A stretch of 35,570 nt of DNA from a virus. Positions within the stretch are counted from its first letter, which is position 1. Every line of letters starts with the position of its first letter. Shown piece after piece: positions 29,248-35,570 of the stretch. The notes beneath the pieces were generated by a model that was not told the DNA's origin, did no database searches, and was given only the letters and a program-made list of their open reading frames with translations. The position numbers and the translations under genes are program-made. The stretch lies in IMG/VR virus record IMGVR_UViG_3300030118_002829, positions 58,721 to 94,290 of that record; one strand, given 5' to 3'.

Positions 29248-30186
29248 ATGTTATGGACTGAAAAATATAGACCCAAGAGAATACACCAATTGATTGGCCA
29301 AGAGATGTTTAAACTCGATGCTGAGAATTGGATAGAGAATAAAGAAATGCCGAATCTACTATTGTATGGTGGTGCAGGAGTTGGTAAGACTACTGCCGCA
29401 GGTATTCTAGCAAATGAGATGTTAGGCTCAGAGATTGATTCAAACTACTTTGAAATCAATGCTAGCGATGATAGGAGATTAGAAGTAGTAAGGACTACTA
29501 TCAAAGATATTGCTCAACAAAGAGCAATAGGTGAAGTTCCCTTTAAGATAGTATTACTAGATGAAATGGATGGTATGACACCCGATGCTCAAAATGCATT
29601 GAAAAGAATTATGGAAAGATACGAGAATAATGTTAGATTCATTATTACCGCTAATGATAGAAGTAGGATTATCTATCCACTTCAATCTAGATGTGCTAAT
29701 TACTTCTTTTCTAATCTTGAGAATGCTACAATTTTGAGTTTATTGCAGACGATTCTGACGAATGAACAAATTTCAAATCCTCCTTCCGAGGATGATTTGG
29801 GCGGCTTTATAACCTACTACAACGGTGATGTTCGTAGAACAATAACGGAAATGCAAGCCGCACTTGCAAGTGGATTAAGTTTGAGAAAACAATCTGAAAA
29901 GAGTTTAGAGAAATATGATAAAATCTTAAATTTGTTAATCGAAGGAAACCACAACAAAGCATTAGAAGAATTACACAATGCCCTATATTCTGGAAAAACT
30001 GTAAAAGATATTTGTAATGGATTACATGAAGTTATTGTAAATGGCGAAATGGAAGACAATTTGAAATTCAAATATCTTAGAGCAGTTGGTGAATCAGAAT
30101 GGAGAGGCAATTCAATGACCCCAAGAGTGCTAGTATCTTGGTTGGTATCCCAAATGAGAACTCAAGATTCTCAAAGGAGAGTATAA
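29248..30186 (+). CDS. Replication factor C small subunit (clamp loader)
   Basis: Loads PCNA at primer ends. Start at 29248 (MLWTEKYRPKRIHQLIGQ), where the family usually begins; an ATG at 29236 lies inside the previous gene. 312 residues. Walker A G41-GAGVGKT (41-48), Walker B LLDEMDGM (D105, E106), sensor I TAND near 134-137 and the SRC arginine-finger motif (S147-R-C149) are all present. The C-terminal helical domain extends over 220-312. Confidence 0.95.
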   Translation: MLWTEKYRPKRIHQLIGQEMFKLDAENWIENKEMPNLLLYGGAGVGKTTAAGILANEMLGSEIDSNYFEINASDDRRLEVVRTTIKDIAQQRAIGEVPFKIVLLDEMDGMTPDAQNALKRIMERYENNVRFIITANDRSRIIYPLQSRCANYFFSNLENATILSLLQTILTNEQISNPPSEDDLGGFITYYNGDVRRTITEMQAALASGLSLRKQSEKSLEKYDKILNLLIEGNHNKALEELHNALYSGKTVKDICNGLHEVIVNGEMEDNLKFKYLRAVGESEWRGNSMTPRVLVSWLVSQMRTQDSQRRV

Positions 30187-30247
30187 TCCTTAATGGATAA
30201 TTAGCGAGAGCAAGACGAAAGAACAAAAACAAAATGGAGGAAAAAAC

Positions 30248-31480
30248 ATGGAAATGAATAATGAAATTGAAAAGTATGCTGAAATTATCGGTGTTACTGT
30301 TGAGGAGGCAACCGCTATCTTCAATGGTATTGTCACTGATAATAACTTGGATGTGAATACGGAGAATGGCCTAAAGGTGGCTAGAAGCGTATTTAGGTCT
30401 AAGTTTAGTCAAGCAAGAACAAGAATGATGAACGAACAAAAGACAGGTGAAACTCAACAAGAATACACTGGTCCTACTTACACACAAAGGGCTAATGGTT
30501 TCTTTTGGGCGGCTGACAATGCTACCAATTGGGAGGAGAGGAATAGAAATACTCTTTTAGCCGAATATCAAAGAGATGCAAATACCGCACTTAACAGTGG
30601 TAAAATTGCAGTTGCAGTTCTACTTAGTGATGGTCGCTACGAGGTTAGCATTCTTCGTGATGGAGAAGTCACATCGAAGATTATGGAGAAATTACCTAAT
30701 ACTGAACCTATGCAAGTTGATGATGATAGGTGGATTATACCTGTTGATAACAGAAAGGCTTTCCAAAGCGGTCAAGCAAATCCTAACTACGGTAGACCTC
30801 TACCTGCTGAAAGATGGTCTAAGACTCTATACTTCGTAGGAAAGTTTGAAGATAATGCAGAATATTCCGAGTATCAACTGAGATTGAACGGAGAAATGGC
30901 GAAGAACTTCTCACCGAATACCTTTGTTTGGTGTTCATTAGATGTTGTTCCTAATTCTAATAATCCTAAGATTCTAAGTGCTAGAAAGGATGGAAGCACT
31001 GCTGACTCTTTGCAATATCTAGATAGTGATGAAAGTCTACTTGAAGTGATTCAAAATGTTCTAGGTGATAAAGTATCATCTCTAGTATCATTAGACGATT
31101 ATCATTCAGAGAATTCACATAAGGCTTATGCTGATAAGTTGGTTATTACTGATGGTAATGTCGCTAACATGAAGTTGGAGCCTAACTCTAACGGAACAAG
31201 AGTATTACATCTAAGTGATTTGAATGCTGATTTTGATTATGAAGGTGAAGGTTATTCATCTGTAACTGCTTGGATTCCCCCGTCAATTGATATTGACTTT
31301 GGTATCGGTAGTAATGTAATCGTAAGTGGAAGGACTTCACAAGGAGTAGATGAAGAAGGTCAAATTAGACCCGCTACTATCAATGTCCTAGGACTACATG
31401 TAGTAGATAGACATGGTTCGGCTGATGTTTACAGTGAACCTGTTGAAGATTCTAATGATGACTGGTTCAGTTGGGATTGA
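30248..31480 (+). CDS. RPA-like single-stranded DNA-binding protein
   Basis: 410 residues. The N-terminal helical part, EKYAEIIGVTVEEATAIFNG, is followed by beta-rich OB-like segments (WSKTLYFVGKFED; PNTFVWCSLDVV; GIGSNVIVSGRTSQG). The acidic end VEDSNDDWFSWD is typical of ssDNA-binding proteins, where such tails recruit partners. Location between RFC and the RecA-like gene supports RPA. The OB fold assignment is by pattern only. GGAGG is spaced 7 nt before the ATG. Confidence 0.7.
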   Translation: MEMNNEIEKYAEIIGVTVEEATAIFNGIVTDNNLDVNTENGLKVARSVFRSKFSQARTRMMNEQKTGETQQEYTGPTYTQRANGFFWAADNATNWEERNRNTLLAEYQRDANTALNSGKIAVAVLLSDGRYEVSILRDGEVTSKIMEKLPNTEPMQVDDDRWIIPVDNRKAFQSGQANPNYGRPLPAERWSKTLYFVGKFEDNAEYSEYQLRLNGEMAKNFSPNTFVWCSLDVVPNSNNPKILSARKDGSTADSLQYLDSDESLLEVIQNVLGDKVSSLVSLDDYHSENSHKAYADKLVITDGNVANMKLEPNSNGTRVLHLSDLNADFDYEGEGYSSVTAWIPPSIDIDFGIGSNVIVSGRTSQGVDEEGQIRPATINVLGLHVVDRHGSADVYSEPVEDSNDDWFSWD

Positions 31481-31486
31481 AACTAA

Positions 31487-31578
31487 ATTACTCACAGGGT
31501 TTATCGAATAATAAGAGAAAAAAAGAAAAGCATATCGAGATAGTGTTGTTAGCATGAATCTCTTTCCCTATGAGTAAT
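31487..31578 (+). ncRNA. Hairpin-closed leader before the RecA-like gene
   Basis: ATTACTCACAGGG (31487-31499) pairs with CCCTATGAGTAAT (31566-31578), 12 of 13 positions, enclosing about 66 nt with AAGAGA/TCTCTT inside. It ends a few bases before AAGGAG. It might be a terminator/antiterminator or translational control for the next gene. Confidence 0.45.
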
Positions 31579-31597
31579 AACTAAAGGAGAAATTAAT

Positions 31598-32482
31598 ATG
31601 AGTTTAACAAGTATGAAAAGCACAAAGAAAGAAGGAGCAGTAAAGTCTGAAGTCCAAAAGGAATTGCAATATCAGCAATGGAAAAAGGCTACTGCTGAAC
31701 AAAGGAAGGCACAACTAAAGAGGAAACATTCTCATCTAGTGGTATCTATTGCCGCTAAAGCAAAGAATGGTAAATCGGGTTTAGCCCTAGACATTAGAAC
31801 TCCCGAAGAAGTAAAGAACGGACATGTTATTCGTTTTCTTGACTTTGACGATGGAGCAGAAGTAACATGGAAAACCTGTTGGGATTCAGACCCTAACATC
31901 TATGTTTACTGTCCTAATCATTACAACTCTGATGGAACAGAGAATTATGCATTGACCATGCAAAATGCTCTTAACTTCGTTAGAGAAACAGAAGAAATGA
32001 TTGAAGATAAAGATACAAATGTCAGAGCGTTTGTAGTTGATGGAATGGATAAGTGGAACGACTGTGCCACTAACAAACTTCGTTATGAAATTAACAAGGG
32101 CGATAGGAAGAAAATGACAAACCCTATTGCTCCTACTGCTTATGGAGCAAGGAACATTGACCACAATGAGTTGTTCATTAGTGTGCTAAGATTGGAATGT
32201 GATAAGGTATTTATTACCCATCTAAAGCCAACATTTAGTGACCACATGAACCCTACTCCAACTGGATTTGTTCCTAATTGGAATAAGGATGTTCCCGATA
32301 AGATGCTACAAATGATTGCTATCAAAGATGAATCTGTTGGTAACAATACTAAGTATGTAGCAAGGCTTCAAGCAAGTAAAACTAACCCAAATATGGTTGG
32401 AAGAACATGGACTATCTTTGAGTCCAATGCTAAAGAAGCGAAATGGAATGGTCTTCCCGAACTACAAAAGAGGGAAATTTAA
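31598..32482 (+). CDS. RecA-like P-loop ATPase (Sak4-type, inferred)
   Basis: 294 residues. A basic coiled N-terminus (residues 10-45) is followed by Walker A A52-AKAKNGKS60 in VVSIAAKAKNGKSGLALD, Walker B AFVVDGMDKW and a later VFITHLKP strand. This order fits the compact RecA/Rad51-type ATPases of phages (Sak4 and relatives), which serve in recombination-dependent replication, but a related AAA_24-type protein is possible. GGAGAAA is 6-7 nt before the ATG. Confidence 0.65.
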   Translation: MSLTSMKSTKKEGAVKSEVQKELQYQQWKKATAEQRKAQLKRKHSHLVVSIAAKAKNGKSGLALDIRTPEEVKNGHVIRFLDFDDGAEVTWKTCWDSDPNIYVYCPNHYNSDGTENYALTMQNALNFVRETEEMIEDKDTNVRAFVVDGMDKWNDCATNKLRYEINKGDRKKMTNPIAPTAYGARNIDHNELFISVLRLECDKVFITHLKPTFSDHMNPTPTGFVPNWNKDVPDKMLQMIAIKDESVGNNTKYVARLQASKTNPNMVGRTWTIFESNAKEAKWNGLPELQKREI

Positions 32483-32578
32483 GACTCATTCGTGAGTAGG
32501 GTTTTGTTGGGTAATAAAACGAGAAAGTGTTGGTAGGGGTTTACCTCCTTCAACAAGGGCAGGGGTGTCCTTCTTTTT
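32483..32578 (+). terminator. Hairpin cluster with T-run between RecA-like and PCNA genes
   Basis: ACTCA-TTCG-TGAGT (32484-32497), GTTTT/AAAAC (32501-32520), GTTG/CAAC (32529-32554) and AAGGGC/GTCCTT (32555-32572), the last followed by CTTTTT. That gives a terminator-like end and perhaps a small RNA. The gap is about 124 nt before the PCNA start. Confidence 0.45.
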
Positions 32579-32606
32579 CCCTATGAGCGAAAGCAAGGTG
32601 ATGAAA

Positions 32607-33383
32607 ATGCAAATACAAGTAAACAAACAAGACATAGTAGAAGCAATGAAAAATGTCGAACTAAAAGGAAAATGGGCGACAACGAGTGGACTATCTTCAA
32701 AGTCTTTGGGTAAATATATTCATTTTCAATTAAACGATAATCAGTTATTGTTAATCAATTCAGATGAATCTACTACTGCGATAAAATCTATTCCAGTAGA
32801 AACAGAAGATAACGGCTCATTTGTTTTAGATATTGATATGATGAAAAAGTATCTAAGTAAAATGAATGATGATATTCTTTTTGAGATTGGAGACACTATC
32901 GTAATGAAATCAGATGGTAAAAGAGCAACAATGCCAATTGTTGTTGAGCATCCTTTTCATGGTAGAATTGAAAGATTTGTTGCTCAATGGCCGATAGCCT
33001 TTGAAGAAGATTTAACAAGAATACCTACAATTGGCAGTATAGATTTTAGTTGTGGAATACAATTAACAGGTGAAGAACTTCATAGTGCTATTGATGCATG
33101 TGAGATTGTAAACAATGGAATCTATAAATTAGATTTCAATGAAGGAGATGAAGTTAGTCGGCCTAAATTTATTATATCCTCTGAGCAAACGATTTCTTCT
33201 TATAGAGAAGAAGTTGCCTTTTCAAATATTATCGGAGAAGGAGCAACAGTATTGTTTAGTGGACCTATGCACAAATTCTTTGGAAAGAAGGAAGTTGTAA
33301 ATATATTTCTTGGGGATGACCAACCCATAGTAATGATAACGGAAAATAGCGCATTGGTTCGTGCGCCAAGGTTAGGGATTTAA
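32607..33383 (+). CDS. PCNA-like sliding clamp
   Basis: 258 residues starting MQIQVNKQDIVEAMKNVELK at 32607, 6 nt after AAGGTG; ATGs at 32583 and 32601 are weaker candidates. The two-domain PCNA length and strand pattern fit, with DDNQLLLINSDESTTAIKSI and FEIGDTIVMKSDGKRATMPI. It ends ITENSALVRAPRLG, like a PCNA C-terminus. It should tether the encoded polymerase and ligase. Divergent, so assignment leans on context with RFC. Confidence 0.8.
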   Translation: MQIQVNKQDIVEAMKNVELKGKWATTSGLSSKSLGKYIHFQLNDNQLLLINSDESTTAIKSIPVETEDNGSFVLDIDMMKKYLSKMNDDILFEIGDTIVMKSDGKRATMPIVVEHPFHGRIERFVAQWPIAFEEDLTRIPTIGSIDFSCGIQLTGEELHSAIDACEIVNNGIYKLDFNEGDEVSRPKFIISSEQTISSYREEVAFSNIIGEGATVLFSGPMHKFFGKKEVVNIFLGDDQPIVMITENSALVRAPRLGI

Positions 33384-33384
33384 T

Positions 33385-33576
33385 ATGACAATCTATATAG
33401 ATGAAGAATGCGATATTTGCGGATTAAAGATGAAGGAAAATGTTGTAGGGATTCATTATCATAATGTATGTGTTGGTTGTTTAGAAACTTTGGTAAAAAA
33501 CGCAGTTCACTTTCAGAAATTCATTAAAGGTAGAAAAATGCTTGGTCAAATATATGATAAGGAGATGAAAAAATGA
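33385..33576 (+). CDS. 63-aa zinc-ribbon protein
   Basis: MTIYIDEECDICGLKMKENV starts a CxxC, completed by NVCVGCLETL near residue 33. Basic C-terminus (RKMLGQIYDKEMKK). Between PCNA and PolB with a 4-nt overlap to the latter. Could be a replisome accessory factor by position. Confidence 0.65.
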   Translation: MTIYIDEECDICGLKMKENVVGIHYHNVCVGCLETLVKNAVHFQKFIKGRKMLGQIYDKEMKK

Positions 33577-35240
33577 TTATCAGTTATATAGAATCAGATA
33601 AGACTATCAAGATTAGATGGAGGGATGAGAATAGAGAAAGAAAGGAGAAGTCTATTGAAGGTTTTAATCCTTATTTCTTTATTCGTTCAACGGATAAAAG
33701 ACCTGAAACTTACAAAACATCTCATAAGATTATAGGTGGTAAGTCAATAAAGCAAACTGGATTCTATGAATACAAAACTGGTGATTACAAAAACCTTCAA
33801 GGACAATCTTTGACTAAGGTTTTCTATTCTCACCCTAAAGATAAATACAATGCAATAAAGCCTTTTGTCGCTACATGGGAAGGAGATGTTCCTATCTGTC
33901 GTAGATATTGCGTAGATGAATTAGAGAATGTCCCCGAATATGAAATGAGAAAATGGTATTGGGATATGGAATGGATGCCTAAAGGTAGTGAGCATGAAGA
34001 TGCTATTACTACTATTGCGGTGTATGATAATTACAGTAATCAATCTCAACAATGGGCGTGGTTGCCCGATGCTCCTTCTCATTTACATTGGAAACAATCA
34101 GATAAGATAGCGATATTTAATAGTGAAAAAGATATGCTTGAAAATTTCGTAAATGTATTACAAGAAGAAGACCCCGATATGCTGATTGCTTGGTGGGGAT
34201 TGAAATCTGATATTCCCCAATTGATTAAAAGATTATTTGCTAACAAGATTGACCCAAGAAAATTATCTCCACATAAGGAAGTAAAGAATGTAGGATTTAA
34301 TGCTTTAGGTAGTGTTGAGTATTCTAACATCGAACAACCGATTCGTGGTAGATTATGTCTTAATCTTGACTTAGCATTTGAAAGACAATGGATGGATGCT
34401 CAAAGAGGAACACTACCAAGTAACTCATTAGATTACTGTGCAAGTGTATCTGTTGGAGAAACTAAGAAGAAAGAATCTAAGTTTACTGATAGGAATGAAT
34501 TCTTTAATCGAGCATGGCTAGAAGATACTCAAAATTACCTAGAGTATTGTCTTCAAGATGCAGAATTACTACATAAGATAGATGAAGAAATGGGATTGAG
34601 TGAAGGCGTATTGGCAGTTCAAAAGATTGTGAAAGCACCGTTTGAAGATTGTTTCTTCGTTACTATGATAGCCGCACCTTATTTCATGAGAAACGCAACA
34701 TGGAAAGCCCCTACTGGTAAAAAGGGTAGTAAGGAAAAATACGATGGTGCAATGATTTACAATCCGCTAGAAGAAGAAACGAATGGATTACATCTAGGCG
34801 TTGCCGCTTTTGATTTTAGTTCGCTATATCCGTCAGTTGCCGTAGCAAGGAATATTTCATGGGAAACAAAATCCATTGAACCAACCGAGTTTGCAGTCAA
34901 TATTAGGACTCCAAGAAGTCTCGGAGAAACTATTACTGAGGATTGGAAATATTACAAAACGGATGAATTAGGATTACTACCAAGAATGATTCTAACACTA
35001 AAGCCTCTTAGAAAACAATACAAGAGTAACATGTTAGAAGCACTACAAGAAGGTAATAAGAAAGAATATGTTAAGTGGAATTCAATGCAAATGGCAACCA
35101 AGAGACTTTTAGCATCTCTATACGGAGCAACTGCGGCAGTTGGTTTTGGTTGGTATGATTTAGATTTAGCCGCTAGTATTACTGCTAGTGCTAGAGAAGC
35201 AATTAGAGAAGCCGCATTTAAAGTGAGGGAATTGGAATGA
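33573..35240 (+). CDS. Family B DNA polymerase, N-terminal fragment (split; lacks motif C)
   Basis: 555 residues with a complete 3'-5' exonuclease domain (Exo I Y-W-D131-M-E133-W, Exo II WWGLKSD213, Exo III Y325-CLQ-D329), polymerase motif A D414-FSSLYPS and motif B K510-RLLASLYG518. In motif B, A514 stands where most family B enzymes have Asn. The frame stops at REAAFKVRELE before motif C (the YxDTD metal site) and thumb, and the next genes do not supply them. A similar N-terminal fragment exists in Methanothermobacter, where PolB is split. The C-terminal part must lie outside the window if the enzyme is functional. Confidence 0.9.
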   Translation: MIISYIESDKTIKIRWRDENRERKEKSIEGFNPYFFIRSTDKRPETYKTSHKIIGGKSIKQTGFYEYKTGDYKNLQGQSLTKVFYSHPKDKYNAIKPFVATWEGDVPICRRYCVDELENVPEYEMRKWYWDMEWMPKGSEHEDAITTIAVYDNYSNQSQQWAWLPDAPSHLHWKQSDKIAIFNSEKDMLENFVNVLQEEDPDMLIAWWGLKSDIPQLIKRLFANKIDPRKLSPHKEVKNVGFNALGSVEYSNIEQPIRGRLCLNLDLAFERQWMDAQRGTLPSNSLDYCASVSVGETKKKESKFTDRNEFFNRAWLEDTQNYLEYCLQDAELLHKIDEEMGLSEGVLAVQKIVKAPFEDCFFVTMIAAPYFMRNATWKAPTGKKGSKEKYDGAMIYNPLEEETNGLHLGVAAFDFSSLYPSVAVARNISWETKSIEPTEFAVNIRTPRSLGETITEDWKYYKTDELGLLPRMILTLKPLRKQYKSNMLEALQEGNKKEYVKWNSMQMATKRLLASLYGATAAVGFGWYDLDLAASITASAREAIREAAFKVRELE

Positions 35241-35482
35241 AATTAGAAGGGAGAAAATGCAGTTTTAAAAAATGTAAAAGAAGAATACTATCTGAACCAG
35301 TATTAATGGGCTTTTCACCGCAATGGATGGTCGAAGGAGCAATCAAAGGGTATTGTATCAAATGTTCTCTAAGAGAATGTTCTAATCTTATACCCGTAAT
35401 AAATCCTCATCCCAATGATGAATTTGAACATTGGGCTATGATAGACGGGCAACTTACTCCATTAGTCCCAAAGGAGGAATAG
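35237..35482 (+). CDS. 81-aa cysteine-rich protein
   Basis: MKLEGRKCSFKKCKRRILSE has CxxxxC, then CIKCSLREC near residue 41: probably one zinc site. Ends PLVPKEE. It overlaps the PolB stop by 4 nt and supplies the AAGGAGG site for the next gene. It does not look like a polymerase C-terminus. Confidence 0.65.
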   Translation: MKLEGRKCSFKKCKRRILSEPVLMGFSPQWMVEGAIKGYCIKCSLRECSNLIPVINPHPNDEFEHWAMIDGQLTPLVPKEE

Positions 35483-35483
35483 A

Positions 35484-35570
35484 ATGAAATTAAACGATTA
35501 TCAGAATGAAGCAAGAAAGACCGCAATATATCCTATTGATGATGGGCTTACCTATACTGCATTAGGATTA
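35484..35570 (+). CDS. MazG-like nucleotide pyrophosphohydrolase (partial, cut by window end)
   Basis: 29 residues visible, MKLNDYQNEARKTAIYPIDD then GLTYTALGL. The MKLNDYQxxAxxTA...YxxLGLxGE opening is typical of phage MazG-like proteins, which hydrolyse nucleoside triphosphates. It starts 7 nt after AAGGAGG. The catalytic EExxE section is outside the window. Confidence 0.7.
   Translation, partial: MKLNDYQNEARKTAIYPIDDGLTYTALGL

Noticed and set aside
35237-35482. C-terminal half of the DNA polymerase
   Set aside because: It is a cysteine-rich 81-aa protein without a YxDTD motif or thumb-like length.
1-35570. Bacterial phage origin based on GroEL/GroES and Shine-Dalgarno sites
   Set aside because: PolB, PCNA, RFC, archaeal-type ligase and TFB together point to an archaeal host; chaperonins and ribosome sites do not exclude it.

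Overview
The window looks like part of the genome of a tailed virus of a marine archaeon. The best match I can name is the magrovirus group, which infects Marine Group II Euryarchaeota (Poseidoniales). Evidence: an archaeal-type replication set (family B DNA polymerase, PCNA sliding clamp, RFC small subunit with a second P-loop protein beside it, ATP-dependent DNA ligase, an RPA-like protein with an acidic tail, a RecA-like ATPase), a TFIIB-type transcription factor, a B12-dependent ribonucleotide reductase, and group I chaperonin plus co-chaperonin genes. The DNA is AT-rich, genes are short and tightly packed with many ATGA stop/start overlaps, and Shine-Dalgarno sites are strong. The virus assignment is inference from gene content; no capsid or large terminase gene lies in the window.

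Layout. 1-3820 is a minus-strand block: a cut-off zinc/helix protein resembling small terminases, unknown proteins, and a hydroxymethylglutaryl-CoA lyase, which is unexpected in a virus. At about 3.82-3.94 kb transcription diverges. 3.95-7.89 kb is the oddest part: nine copies of the palindrome ACCATATGGT, or close variants, divide it into cassettes in the order T1-T2-T3-T1-T2-T3-T1-T2. T1 and T2 cassettes carry a type-specific hairpin at each end, and the loops of the two ends are complementary. The genes of the middle unit read on the opposite strand from those of the outer two. The cassettes hold microproteins and structured RNAs. 7.89-8.56 kb is AT-rich and non-coding, with a 24-bp inverted repeat and iteron-like words, a candidate origin or control region.

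8.57-35.57 kb is one long plus-strand run. 8.6-13.4 kb holds small accessory genes, a tRNA-Arg(UCU) and a ubiquitin-like protein ending in GG-NC. 13.4-15.6 kb is a structured leader followed by the class II ribonucleotide reductase. 15.6-19.8 kb has zinc microproteins and TFB. 19.8-22.7 kb is an overlapping run of an E1-like enzyme, a JAMM protease, GroES and GroEL. 22.7-25.3 kb is small genes, including a PC4-like protein. 25.3-35.5 kb is the replication block: ligase, P-loop protein, RFC, RPA-like, RecA-like, PCNA, an N-terminal-only PolB, and the start of a MazG-like gene.

The genes suggest a virus that makes its own dNTPs, replicates with a largely self-encoded archaeal replisome, redirects host transcription through TFB and PC4-like factors, and may attach and remove a ubiquitin-like tag. 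The two most novel items are the cassette array at 3.95-7.89 kb and the ubiquitin-like/E1/JAMM set. Functions were assigned by reading motifs by eye; no database search was possible.
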